Shown: positions 30,824-38,904 of the stretch, in pieces
Numbering within the stretch: the first letter of the stretch is position 1
How the letters are laid out: each line of letters starts with the position of its first letter
NCBI RefSeq assembly: GCF_002286975.1
Contig: NZ_NSKB01000003.1
Span: forward strand, 310,001 to 374,000
Length of the DNA: 64,000 bases
DNA from: Halomonas salipaludis
GTDB taxonomy: Bacteria > Pseudomonadota > Gammaproteobacteria > Pseudomonadales > Halomonadaceae
Direction: 5' to 3'
The notes under the pieces: generated by a model
What the model was told of the DNA's origin: nothing
Seen by the model: only the letters and a program-made list of their open reading frames with translations
Database searches by the model: none
Position numbers and translations under genes: made by a program

Positions 30824-32338
30824 ATGCTCGAAGCTACCGTCAAGAAAATTCTCCAGGCCCGGGTCTACGATGCCGCCCGGGAAACGCCGATCTCCCCGGC
30901 CCCCTTTCTCTCCCGCCGCTTCAACAATCAGATCCTGATCAAGCGCGAGGACCTACAGCCGGTCTACTCGTTCAAGATCCGTGGCGCCTACAACAAGATG
31001 GCGCAGCTCAGCGAAACCCAGAAAGACAAGGGCGTGATCGCCGCCTCGGCGGGTAACCACGCCCAGGGCCTGGCCATGGCCGCAAAGCTGATGGGGGTCA
31101 AGGCGGTGATCGTGATGCCGCGGATCACTCCCGATATCAAGGTGCAGGCCGTGCGTGCCCGCGGCGCCAAAGTGATCCTCAAGGGCGACGCCTTCTCGGC
31201 CGCCGCCGAGCATGCCCGCGAGCTGGTCGCCGAGCACGGCTACACCTACATTCCACCGTTCGATGATATCGACGTGATCGCCGGCCAGGGCACCATCGGC
31301 GTGGAGATCCTGCGTCAGCATAGCGGTCGCCTCGACGCGGTATTCGTGCCGGTAGGCGGAGGCGGCCTGATTGCCGGGGTGGCGGCCTACCTCAAGTACC
31401 TGCGTCCCGATATCAAGGTGATTGGCGTCGAGGCCGAGGACAGCGCCTGCCTCAAGGCGGCGCTGGACGCCGGCAAGCGGGTGACCCTGGACCAGGTCGG
31501 CGTGTTCGCCGAGGGTGTGGCGGTGGCGCAGATCGGCGAGATGCCGTTCAAGATCATGCGCGACCTGGTCGACGAGGTGATCACCGTCAATACCGACGAG
31601 ATGTGCGCCGCGGTAAAGGATATCTTCGACGATACCCGGGCGGTGGCGGAAACCTCCGGGGCGCTGTCGCTGGCGGGGCTCAAGAAATACGTCCAGCAGA
31701 CCGGGGTCGAGGGCCAGACCCTGCTGTGCATCAACTCCGGGGCCAACACCAACTTCGATCGCCTGCAGCATATCGCCGAGCGCACCGAGCTCGGCGAGCA
31801 GCGCGAAGCGATCCTGGCGGTCACCATTCCCGAACGGCCGGGCAGCTTCAAGAAATTCTGCAAGACCATCGGCAAGCGCATGGTCACCGAGTTCAACTAT
31901 CGCTACGCGGACCCGGAGAACGCGCATATCTTCGTCGGTGTGCAGGTCAAGCCGGGTGGTGAGGACCGCCAGGCGGTGATCGACCGGTTGCGTGAGGCGG
32001 GCTACCCGGTGGAGGACCTCACCGACAACGAGCTCGCCAAGCTGCACATCCGCCACCTCGGTGGCGGCCGGCCCAAGCAGCATTTCGAGGAGGAGGTCTA
32101 TCGCTTCGAGTTTCCCGAGCGCCCCGGCGCGCTGATGAACTTCCTGACCCACCTGCCCCACGACTGGAACATTTCACTGTTTCACTATCGTAACCACGGT
32201 GCCGCCTATGGGCGGGTACTGGTGGGTATGCAGATCCCCAACGGCGACCGCAGCCACGTCGAGGAGCACTTCGACGAGATCGGCTATCGCTATTGGAAGG
32301 AGACCGACAACGCCGCCTATCGGCTATTCATGGCCTGA
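30824..32338 (+). CDS. ilvA: Threonine ammonia-lyase, biosynthetic (IlvA)
   Basis: A 504-residue PLP enzyme converting threonine to 2-oxobutanoate, the first step to isoleucine. The PLP lysine is K51 in YSFKIRGAYNKM. The glycine loop GGGGLIAGVAAYLK is near residue 190. The C-terminal ~180 residues hold two ACT-like regulatory domains (AILAVTIPERPGSF and VYRFEFPERPGALMNF), as in the feedback-inhibited biosynthetic form, not the short catabolic TdcB. The 169-base gap to the divergent rpiA must hold both promoters; I see no attenuator or leader peptide there. Confidence 0.96.
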   Translation: MLEATVKKILQARVYDAARETPISPAPFLSRRFNNQILIKREDLQPVYSFKIRGAYNKMAQLSETQKDKGVIAASAGNHAQGLAMAAKLMGVKAVIVMPRITPDIKVQAVRARGAKVILKGDAFSAAAEHARELVAEHGYTYIPPFDDIDVIAGQGTIGVEILRQHSGRLDAVFVPVGGGGLIAGVAAYLKYLRPDIKVIGVEAEDSACLKAALDAGKRVTLDQVGVFAEGVAVAQIGEMPFKIMRDLVDEVITVNTDEMCAAVKDIFDDTRAVAETSGALSLAGLKKYVQQTGVEGQTLLCINSGANTNFDRLQHIAERTELGEQREAILAVTIPERPGSFKKFCKTIGKRMVTEFNYRYADPENAHIFVGVQVKPGGEDRQAVIDRLREAGYPVEDLTDNELAKLHIRHLGGGRPKQHFEEEVYRFEFPERPGALMNFLTHLPHDWNISLFHYRNHGAAYGRVLVGMQIPNGDRSHVEEHFDEIGYRYWKETDNAAYRLFMA

Positions 32339-32428
32339 TCGACCATGCATCTAGCGTAGTGAGCGCCAACTTACCTTGAGCTTATGATATGGCAAGGGTT
32401 TGGGGGTCATATCGTGGCATTGTGACGG

Positions 32429-32457
32429 TTGTTTTTGTCGTCCTTGAGGCCTATAGT
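32429..32457 (+). promoter_or_regulatory. Probable sigma70 promoter for the small membrane protein
   Basis: TTGTTT (32429-32434) and TATAGT (32452-32457) are separated by 17 bases, about 60 bases before the small gene. Recognised by eye only. Confidence 0.5.
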
Positions 32458-32517
32458 CAGCCTGTCGTCAGGGGCGACATTAACGTTTCCGAATGTAACA
32501 ATTCCACGGAGCTACAC

Positions 32518-32613
32518 ATGAAGCGCAAGCCCGATCTGGTCATGGCATTGGCGCTGCTGTTTGTCATCGGGGTGGTGGCGACCGGCTACGCCCAGGCACT
32601 CGCCGGCAGCTGA
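32518..32613 (+). CDS. 31-residue single-span membrane peptide
   Basis: A short gene coding for 31 residues: a basic start (MKRKPD), one hydrophobic segment (about residues 7-28) and a small Ala/Gly end (ALAGS). GGAG lies 7 bases before the ATG, a promoter-like pair lies ~60 bases upstream and a strong terminator ends the unit, so it looks like a real stand-alone gene. A longer in-frame opening reaches 32389, but only the last part has a ribosome site. I do not recognise the family and assign no function; the N-in, single-span layout suggests a small inner-membrane regulator or subunit. It could also be a weakly cleaved signal-peptide-like sequence. Confidence 0.65.
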   Translation: MKRKPDLVMALALLFVIGVVATGYAQALAGS

Positions 32614-32658
32614 GCAGACAACCCTGGTACGACAGTGCCATGACCAGAGAACGACCGA

Positions 32659-32692
32659 GCCGATACGGGGTAACCCGTATCGGCTTTTTTTT
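32659..32692 (+). terminator. Strong terminator after the small membrane protein
   Basis: A perfect 11-bp stem (GCCGATACGGG / CCCGTATCGGC) with a GTAA tetraloop is followed by eight T residues. Confidence 0.93.
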
Positions 32693-32700
32693 GCGCACGA

Positions 32701-33327
32701 CTAGGTGCGCGGGGGGCGTATCACCCCGGTGTCGCTGACGATGGCATCCAGCGGGATATCCCAGCTGGCGCTGGGCAGCGCCGCGACCTGCTGGCAGGCG
32801 TGGGCGATACCCAATAGCCGCGGGCGCGGCCCACCGCGGCGGGTAAAGGCGAAACTGCGGTCATAGAAGCCACCGCCCATGCCCATGCGCTGGCCGTGTG
32901 CGTCGAAGCCCACCAGCGGTAGCACCACCAAATCCAGCCCCCAGGCTGGCAGACGCCGAGCACGATGCGCGGCGTGACGAGTGCTGGGTTCGAGGATGCC
33001 GTAGCGATTGCGCACCATCGGCGTGGTGGTGTGATAGTGGACGAACCACAGGCGGTTGTCTGACAGCGGCATGAGTACCGGTAGATAGACGCGGGCGCCA
33101 CGCCGGCGTAGCCAGTCGACCAGTGGGGTGGGGTCGATTTCGCCATCGTTGGGCAGGTACAGGGCAATCCGGCGAGCGCGCTGCAGCTCCGGCAACTGGC
33201 GCAGTTGGCGGCACAGGCGGCGTGAGGCCTCGCGCTGCTGGCGGGCGCTCAGGGCGCGTCGTCGCTGGCGCAGCTCTCGGCGCAGTTCTCGGCGCTGTTC
33301 GGTAAGGGGTGAGGCGGTATGGGTCAC
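32701..33327 (-). CDS. ygfA: 5-formyltetrahydrofolate cyclo-ligase
   Basis: A 208-residue enzyme converting 5-formyl-THF to 5,10-methenyl-THF using ATP. An Arg-rich N-terminal helix (RRELRRELRQRRRALSARQ) precedes YLPNDGEIDPTPL near residue 60 and the signature GMGGGFYDRSF near residue 150. The start is GTG at 33327; the frame is open to an ATG at 33396, but that would run into the 6S RNA gene. As in E. coli, it follows ssrS and zapA, and may be read from the ssrS promoter by read-through. Confidence 0.92.
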   Translation of the reverse strand: MTHTASPLTEQRRELRRELRQRRRALSARQQREASRRLCRQLRQLPELQRARRIALYLPNDGEIDPTPLVDWLRRRGARVYLPVLMPLSDNRLWFVHYHTTTPMVRNRYGILEPSTRHAAHRARRLPAWGLDLVVLPLVGFDAHGQRMGMGGGFYDRSFAFTRRGGPRPRLLGIAHACQQVAALPSASWDIPLDAIVSDTGVIRPPRT

Positions 33328-33354
33328 AGGGCGACGGTCGCAAAGGGGGTGAAG

Positions 33355-33537
33355 AGTTCTCCAGAGTGCCGCTGTCGTTCTGGCCCTTGAACCCATTGGT
33401 TCAAGGTGGGTGGCCGCAGACAGACCGTCAGGCTTTCCGTCGCACGGACATGCACACGGGTCTGTCTAGCATTTGGCCCCCTGGGTACTGCGCATAGGCT
33501 CGAGGGACTATAACGACTGGCGCACACCCCAGAGAAC
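33355..33537 (-). ncRNA. ssrS: 6S RNA
   Basis: About 183 bases on the minus strand between zapA and ygfA match the 6S RNA plan. The 5' end TTCTCTGGGGTG can pair with CACTCTGGAGAA at the 3' end. The near-invariant 6S segment CACCTTGAACC followed by GGTTCAAGG (a hairpin, about 33382-33407) is present, as in E. coli 6S. Position between zapA and the 5-formyl-THF cyclo-ligase gene is the conserved gammaproteobacterial locus. 6S RNA binds sigma70 RNA polymerase as an open-promoter mimic in stationary phase. Ends are estimated from the pairing and promoter, give or take several bases. Confidence 0.9.
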
Positions 33538-33543
33538 ATCTTC

Positions 33544-33572
33544 ATCCTATCAGAGGCGGCGGGTGCGCCAAA
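33544..33572 (-). promoter_or_regulatory. Promoter of the 6S RNA gene
   Basis: On the minus strand TTTGGC (33572-33567) and TAGGAT (33549-33544) are 17 bases apart, and the -10 ends 6 bases before the predicted 6S RNA start. Confidence 0.7.
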
Positions 33573-33600
33573 GCCGTCGCCGGGAATATATCGTGGCGTC

Positions 33601-33900
33601 TCAGCGCGGTGTGACGTCGGCCAGTGCCCGCTCGAGGCGCTCGCCGAGCCGCTCCAGGGCAGCATCGCTGTCCTTGCGCTCGTCGAGGGCCTGCAGCAGC
33701 TCGTGGGTAATGTTGAGCGCCGCCATGATGGCGATCTTCTCGGCGCCGAGGACCTTGCCGCGGGCATGAATGCCGTGCATGGCGCGATCGAGGTAGCGGG
33801 CAGAGCGATTGAGCTGCTCCTGCTCCTCCGGGGGGCACGCAATGACGTAGCCACGCCCCAGCAGCGTGATCTCAGTGGTCGGCCGGCTGTCATCGGTCAT
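33601..33900 (-). CDS. zapA: Cell division protein ZapA
   Basis: A 99-residue FtsZ-associated protein that bundles FtsZ filaments and stabilises the Z ring. EITLLGRGYVIACPPEE is the N-terminal beta-domain, followed by the conserved ALNITHELL near residue 60 and a charged coiled-coil C-terminal helix. It heads the minus-strand zapA-ssrS-ygfA set and is divergent from ygfB across 142 bases, the same layout as E. coli. Confidence 0.94.
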   Translation of the reverse strand: MTDDSRPTTEITLLGRGYVIACPPEEQEQLNRSARYLDRAMHGIHARGKVLGAEKIAIMAALNITHELLQALDERKDSDAALERLGERLERALADVTPR

Positions 33901-34042
33901 GGTGCGCTCCCGGGCAGGGATGAGGGTGGGCCAAGAATGGGGCAGATGCGTTAGGCTATGACGATTCGGTCATCATAAGAGAGCCGCTTGCAGACGGTCA
34001 ACGCGCCGCGGCGGCTCGCCCTTCTCCTTCGGAAGTCTAGTC

Positions 34043-34615
34043 ATGTCTCTGATCAATCAACAGCTCAGCTTTTCCGACGTCGCCGACGCCTTTTTGATAC
34101 ACGGTAGCCTGCAGTCGCCAGCCTTCCTCGACGGTCGCCTGGCCGCCGGCCTGGCCCTCCACGACCTGGCCGCCGAGGCCTGGCTCAATGAGCTCTGTGA
34201 TGCGCTGGGCGTCGACCAGCCGCGTGACCCCGAGAGCGCCGAGGTGCTGCTGGCCTGGCGTCGCCAGAGCCTCGAGGCGCTGGCCGGCGAGGCGCTCAAC
34301 TACGAGCCGCTGCTGCCCGATGAGATGTTCTCGCTGGCCGAGCGCGCCCGCGGCCTTCAGGAGTGGACGCTGGGCTTTCTCGAGGTGCTCAACGACCTCG
34401 ATCCCGCGCGCCGCCAGGGCTGGTCGGCGCCGCTGCGCGAAGCGCTGGACGACCTCGAGGGACTGGCCGCCATTGACACCGAGCTCGAGGAGAGCAGCGA
34501 AAACGAGAATGACCTGTTTGCGCTCACCGAGCACGTGCGCATGGCGGCGATGCTGCTGTATACCGAGCAGCACCCCGGCAAGCCCCAGGTCGAACAGGTC
34601 GAGGAGCCCCACTGA
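34043..34615 (+). CDS. ygfB: UPF0149 family protein YgfB
   Basis: A 190-residue protein of the UPF0149/YecA-like family. It shows the all-helical plan with FLIHGSLQS near the N-terminus, WLNELCDALG, GFLEVLNDLD-type and a final AAMLLYTEQH. It begins the ygfB-pepP-ubiH group seen across gammaproteobacteria, divergent from zapA. In Pseudomonas aeruginosa YgfB has been linked to regulation of the AmpD/AlpA response; whether that holds here is unknown. Four bases or fewer separate it from pepP. Confidence 0.9.
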   Translation: MSLINQQLSFSDVADAFLIHGSLQSPAFLDGRLAAGLALHDLAAEAWLNELCDALGVDQPRDPESAEVLLAWRRQSLEALAGEALNYEPLLPDEMFSLAERARGLQEWTLGFLEVLNDLDPARRQGWSAPLREALDDLEGLAAIDTELEESSENENDLFALTEHVRMAAMLLYTEQHPGKPQVEQVEEPH

Positions 34616-35971
34616 ATGTCGTCTCGAGATACCATGCTGCTGCCCCCTGCCCTGCCGCGACCGGCGCCGATTGGCCTGGCCGAATATCGCCGCCGCCGTG
34701 ACACCCTGATGGCCTCGCTGGCGCCCGATAGCGCCGTGCTGCTGCCCTCCGCGGACCTGGTGACCCGCTCGCGGGACAGCGAGTTCGCGTTCCGCCAGAA
34801 CAGCGACTTTCACTACCTCTGCGGTTTTCCCGAACCGGATGCCCTGCTGCTGCTGCTGCCCGGCCGCGAGGCCGGCGAGTGCGTGCTGTTCTGCCAGGAC
34901 AAGGACGCCACCCTCGAAGCCTGGACCGGCATTCGCCTCGGCGCTGCTGGCGCCGAGGCCGAGTTCGGCATCGACCAGGCGTTCGAGAATGCCGAGCGCG
35001 AGCCGCGGCTGGCCGAACTGCTCGATGGCCGCGAGACGCTGTATCTGCCCCTCGATGACGCCGAGGCCATGGCCCTGGCCGAGAGCGTGCGCGGCGAGCT
35101 GCAGGGGCGACGTCGGCAAGGCGCTGTGGCGCCGAGTCGCTTCAGCGACGTGGCGGCACTGATTCACGAGCAGCGCCTGATCAAGAGCGAGTCAGAGATT
35201 GCGCTGCTGCGCCATGCCGGCGAGATCTCGGCGCGTGCCCACCTGCGCGCCATGCGCACTGCAGCGCCGGGCTTGCATGAGTACCAGCTGCAGGCCGAGC
35301 TGGAGCACGAATTCGTATGGCACGGCGCCAGCGGCCCAGCCTATGCCAGCATCGTCGGCGGCGGCGACAACGCCTGCGTGCTGCACTACATCAGCAACCG
35401 CGCGGCGCTGCGCGACGGCGAGCTGGTGCTGATCGATGCCGGTGCCGAGTTCGACCTCTACGCCGGCGATATCACCCGCACCTTCCCGGTCAGCGGCCGT
35501 TTCAGCGCCGCCCAGCGCGCGCTCTACGAGGTGGTCCTGGCGGCCCAGGAGCGCGCCGTGGCCGCGGTGGCACCGGGGGTGACGCTCAAGGCGATCCACG
35601 ACGGCGTGGTGCGTGACCTGACCCAGGGGTTGCTGTCGCTGGGCCTGCTCGAGGGCGAGCTGGACGACAATATCGACAGCGAGGCCTACCGCCGCTTCTA
35701 CCTGCACTCCACCTCGCACTGGCTGGGGCTGGACGTCCACGACGTCGGCGACTATCGCCTCGACGGCGAGCCGCGGCCGCTGGTGCCGGGCATGGTGCTG
35801 ACCGTCGAGCCGGGGCTATATATTCCCGACGCCGACGACATCCCCGCCGATTTCCGCGGCATTGGCATCCGTATCGAGGACGATGTTGCGGTAACGCCAA
35901 GCGGCCACGAGGTGCTGACCGCGGCGGTGCCCAAGCGGGTCGCGGATATCGAGGCGCTGATGGTCAAGTAA
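34616..35971 (+). CDS. pepP: Xaa-Pro aminopeptidase PepP
   Basis: A 451-residue M24-family metallopeptidase that removes N-terminal residues before proline. The N-terminal creatinase-like domain has [17 protein letters not shown]. The catalytic pita-bread domain shows the five metal ligands in [20 protein letters not shown] (two Asp), [12 protein letters not shown] (His), [10 protein letters not shown] (Glu) and GIGIRIEDD (Glu). The ATG at 34616 directly follows the ygfB stop and has GAGGAG upstream. Length is close to E. coli PepP (441). Confidence 0.95.
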   Translation: MSSRDTMLLPPALPRPAPIGLAEYRRRRDTLMASLAPDSAVLLPSADLVTRSRDSEFAFRQNSDFHYLCGFPEPDALLLLLPGREAGECVLFCQDKDATLEAWTGIRLGAAGAEAEFGIDQAFENAEREPRLAELLDGRETLYLPLDDAEAMALAESVRGELQGRRRQGAVAPSRFSDVAALIHEQRLIKSESEIALLRHAGEISARAHLRAMRTAAPGLHEYQLQAELEHEFVWHGASGPAYASIVGGGDNACVLHYISNRAALRDGELVLIDAGAEFDLYAGDITRTFPVSGRFSAAQRALYEVVLAAQERAVAAVAPGVTLKAIHDGVVRDLTQGLLSLGLLEGELDDNIDSEAYRRFYLHSTSHWLGLDVHDVGDYRLDGEPRPLVPGMVLTVEPGLYIPDADDIPADFRGIGIRIEDDVAVTPSGHEVLTAAVPKRVADIEALMVK

Positions 35972-35999
35972 TGACCAGGTGACGCGCACGGGCGTTTTC

Positions 36000-36018
36000 A
36001 TTACGTAAATTACGTAAT
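36000..36018. promoter_or_regulatory. 19-bp palindrome upstream of ubiH (possible operator)
   Basis: Two copies of the 8-bp palindrome TTACGTAA (36001-36008 and 36010-36017) are separated by one base and form a 19-bp palindrome, perfect except at the central base. It lies in the 67-base pepP-ubiH gap, 20 bases before the ubiH ATG. The bound protein, if any, is unknown. Confidence 0.5.
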
Positions 36019-36038
36019 AGTGGCGAGGTTCACTACGC

Positions 36039-37253
36039 ATGAAACAAGCAGTCTCACGGGTGGATATCGCCATCGTCGGCGGCGGGCTGGTCGGTGCCAG
36101 TCTGGCGGCGGCGCTGGCGCCGTTGATCGAGCGGCATGGCCTCGAGGTGGCGGTCATCGAGCCGAGCGCCCTACCCTCGAGTATAGACGTCGAGCCACAA
36201 GCGCAACCCAGTTTCGACGCGCGCGCCAGCGCCATCGCCCAGGGCTCCTGCGAGCACTTCGCGCGGCTCGGGCTATGGTCGCGGCTGGCCGAGCAGGCCG
36301 AGCCGATCCGCACCATCCACGTCAGCGAGCGAGGCCGCCTGGGTGTGACCCGGCTGAGTGCCGAGGAGCTGGGCGTGACGGCGCTGGGCCATGTAATACC
36401 CAATGCCTGGCTGGGGCGGGTGCTACACCAGCGGCTGGCGACACTGCCCCTCGACTGGCACTGTCCGGCGCGGGTCGAGACGATCGCACCCCAGGCCGGA
36501 GGGCATCGCCTGGCACTGTCGGACGGTACAGCGCTGGAGGCACAGCTGACGGTGCTGGCCGACGGCGGTCGTTCGGGGTTGAAGGAGCAGCTGGGCATTG
36601 CCAGCCAGGCGGCACCCTATGACCAGGTAGCGCTGATCGCCAACCTCGAGGTCAGCAAGCCACACTGCGGCGTGGCCTTCGAGCGCTTCACGGCGGATGG
36701 CCCGCTGGCGCTGCTGCCGCTCGCCGGGCAGCGCATGGAGTTGATCTGGACCCATCGCGCCGGCAGCGAGTCGCAGACCCTGGCGCTTTCCGACAGCGAC
36801 TTCCTGGCCCGGCTGCAAGCGGCGTTCGGCGATCGCGCTGGCCGCTTCCGCCGCGTCGGCACGCGCCACTGTTACCCGCTATCGCTGGTTACCGCCGAGG
36901 AACCCACGCGTCCAGGACTGGTGGTGCTGGGCAATGCCGCCCATGCGCTGCATCCGGTGGCGGGCCAGGGCTTCAACCTGGCGCTGCGCGGGGTGATGGA
37001 CCTGGTCGCGGCACTCGAGGACGCCCGGCAGCGCGGCCTGGGGCCGGGCAGTCACGAGGTGCTGGCTGACCTCGAGCGCCGCCGCGGCGTCGACCGACAT
37101 AACGTGATCCGTTTCAGCGATGGCCTGATCCGGCTATTTGGCATCGACAACGGCTGGCTCTCCCACGCCCGCGCCGCGGGCCTGGTGGGTCTCAACCTGT
37201 TGGGACCGCTGCGCCGCGGCCTGGCGCGGCGTGCGATGGGACTGGAGCGCTGA
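36039..37253 (+). CDS. ubiH: Ubiquinone hydroxylase UbiH
   Basis: A 404-residue FAD-dependent aromatic hydroxylase of the UbiH/COQ6 family, which hydroxylates the ubiquinone ring (C1 in E. coli). IAIVGGGLVGASLA (residues ~10-23) is the dinucleotide-binding motif, FDARASAIA follows, and GNAAHALHPVAGQGFNLALRG near residue 300 is the second FAD motif, with Asn where many family members have Asp (GDAAH). GAGG precedes the ATG. In relatives ubiI follows directly; here a permease gene on the other strand intervenes. Confidence 0.93.
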   Translation: MKQAVSRVDIAIVGGGLVGASLAAALAPLIERHGLEVAVIEPSALPSSIDVEPQAQPSFDARASAIAQGSCEHFARLGLWSRLAEQAEPIRTIHVSERGRLGVTRLSAEELGVTALGHVIPNAWLGRVLHQRLATLPLDWHCPARVETIAPQAGGHRLALSDGTALEAQLTVLADGGRSGLKEQLGIASQAAPYDQVALIANLEVSKPHCGVAFERFTADGPLALLPLAGQRMELIWTHRAGSESQTLALSDSDFLARLQAAFGDRAGRFRRVGTRHCYPLSLVTAEEPTRPGLVVLGNAAHALHPVAGQGFNLALRGVMDLVAALEDARQRGLGPGSHEVLADLERRRGVDRHNVIRFSDGLIRLFGIDNGWLSHARAAGLVGLNLLGPLRRGLARRAMGLER

Positions 37254-37279
37254 AACGCCGTTTGGTTCAGCACCAACGC

Positions 37280-37311
37280 CCAGGGTCCGGCAGTACATTG
37301 CCGAGCCCTGG
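37280..37311. terminator. Stem-loop between ubiH and the NCS2 permease
   Basis: Convergent genes flank a stem of CCAGGG plus CGGCA paired with TGCCG plus CCCTGG, broken by two mismatched bases, with a 6-base loop. No T run follows on either strand, so termination is only inferred. Confidence 0.45.
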
Positions 37312-37325
37312 ACGTTTAGCGTCGT

Positions 37326-38705
37326 TTACTGCTTGGGCGTGACCGTGTCGGCCGCGGCCGCGGTTTCGTCCGCCTCGATGGGCTCACGCGTTGGCTTGCC
37401 CGGTAGAATGGCGTCGAGCAGCAGCGCCGCGACCGCCGCCGGCACCAGGCCCGACTTGAGCAGCAGGCCGGCCTGGCCGGGCATGGTCTCGGAGATGGCT
37501 TCCACCGCCGGCAGCCCGATGCCCAGACTCAGCGACACGGCGATGATCAGCATCGCGCGCTGATTGAGCTCGCACTCCTGGATGATCTTCAGTCCCGCCG
37601 AGGCGATCATGCCGAACATCACCACGCCGGCGCCGCCCAGCACCGCATGGGGCATGGCTGCTACCAGGCCGCCGAGCTTGGGGAACAGGCCCATGCAGAT
37701 CAGCAGGATGCCACCGATGGTCACCACATGGCGGCTGACCACGCCGGTCAGGGTGATCAGGCCGACGTTCTGGGCATAGGCGGTGTTGGGCAAGGTATTG
37801 AAGATTGCCGCGAAGGAGGTCGCCACACCGTCGGCCATGACGCCGCCGGAAAGCTCTCGATCCTTGGCCTGGCGGCCGGCGCCGCCGATGGTGATGGCGG
37901 AGATATTGCCGATGGTCTCCAGCCCCACCACGAACATGATCAGGGTCATGCCGATGATGGCGGTCAGCTGGAATTCCAGCCCGTACTGCAGCGGCCGGGG
38001 AATGGAGAACCAGGCGGCGTCGGCGACGCTTGAGAAGTCCACCATGCCGAGCAGGATCGCCAGCAGATAGCCGCTGGCCAGGCCCACCAGAATAGAGGCC
38101 GCCTTGAGGAAGCCGCGACCGAACTGGTGCACGCCGACGGTCACCACCAGCACGAAGAAGGCCAGGCCCAGGTTGGTGGGGGAGGCAAAATCTTCCGCTC
38201 CCACGCCGCCGGCGGCGTAGTTGAGGCCTACCGGCATCAGGGTGATGCCGATCAACAGCACCACGATGCCGGTGACCACCGGCGAGAACCAGTGGCGAAT
38301 CTTCTTGAGGAAGGCCCCGAGGCCCACCTGCAGCATCCCGGCCACCAGCGAGGCGCCCAGCACCGCGGGCAGGCCGAAGGTGCCGGCCAGCGGCAGGGCC
38401 ACCGGCAGGAAGCCGAAGCTGGTGCCCTGGACGATGGGCAGGCGGGCGCCGATGGGTCCCATGCCGATGGTCTGGACCAGGGTGGCGATACCGGCGACGA
38501 ACAGGGCGACCTGAATCAGGAAGATCTGTTCGCCGGTGGTAGCCCCGATCACGCCGGCGATGATGATCGGCGGCGTCACGTTGCCGGCGAACATCGCCAT
38601 GATGTGCTGAATGCCCAGGGGGATCGCCTTGCCGAGTGGCGGCATGGCGTCGGGATCCTGATTGATGGTGCGTGAGGGGCGCTGGCCCTGTTCGAGTTGA
38701 CTCAT
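37326..38705 (-). CDS. NCS2-family nucleobase permease (urate/xanthine type)
   Basis: A 459-residue transporter with about 14 hydrophobic segments. Signature parts are QGTSFGFLP near residue 93, GLETIGNISAI near 265, and the NAT/NCS2 motif QNVGLITLTG near residue 312; the ending TG after that motif is typical of xanthine/urate carriers rather than uracil carriers. It likely imports urate or xanthine for the uraD-uraH-puuD pathway encoded 16-19 kb away. GAGG lies 7 bases before the ATG at 38705. Its promoter region holds three GTATAC/GTGTAC-type sites. It interrupts the usual ubiH-ubiI neighbourhood. Confidence 0.9.
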   Translation of the reverse strand: MSQLEQGQRPSRTINQDPDAMPPLGKAIPLGIQHIMAMFAGNVTPPIIIAGVIGATTGEQIFLIQVALFVAGIATLVQTIGMGPIGARLPIVQGTSFGFLPVALPLAGTFGLPAVLGASLVAGMLQVGLGAFLKKIRHWFSPVVTGIVVLLIGITLMPVGLNYAAGGVGAEDFASPTNLGLAFFVLVVTVGVHQFGRGFLKAASILVGLASGYLLAILLGMVDFSSVADAAWFSIPRPLQYGLEFQLTAIIGMTLIMFVVGLETIGNISAITIGGAGRQAKDRELSGGVMADGVATSFAAIFNTLPNTAYAQNVGLITLTGVVSRHVVTIGGILLICMGLFPKLGGLVAAMPHAVLGGAGVVMFGMIASAGLKIIQECELNQRAMLIIAVSLSLGIGLPAVEAISETMPGQAGLLLKSGLVPAAVAALLLDAILPGKPTREPIEADETAAAADTVTPKQ

Positions 38706-38730
38706 GAGATAGCCTCTACTGTGCACTGTT

Positions 38731-38832
38731 TTTGTATACTAATACTTGGCTCTTTCGACACATATTGCTCGGTTATTGTGTACACAAAATAGACTTCTGT
38801 GAAAAACATTTCCACCCGTTTTGTGTATCGCA
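38731..38832. promoter_or_regulatory. Operator-like cluster between the NCS2 permease and ubiI
   Basis: The 199-base divergent gap is AT-rich for this genome. It contains TTTGTATACT (38731-38740), the perfect 12-bp palindrome TTGTGTACACAA (38776-38787) and a half-site TTTTGTGTAT near 38819-38828. Similar sequences precede the purine-pathway genes at 54.7-57.7 kb. The FadR/FCD class of GntR regulators is known to bind GTMKAC-type palindromes, and GTATAC fits; the link to the regulators in this window is inference. Confidence 0.55.
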
Positions 38833-38904
38833 CAGCGCTGACTCGAGTGCGCTGCGCCGGCGTGAGATACTCGATGCTCATGGTCAGTCGTGGAGGAGTC
38901 GCCC

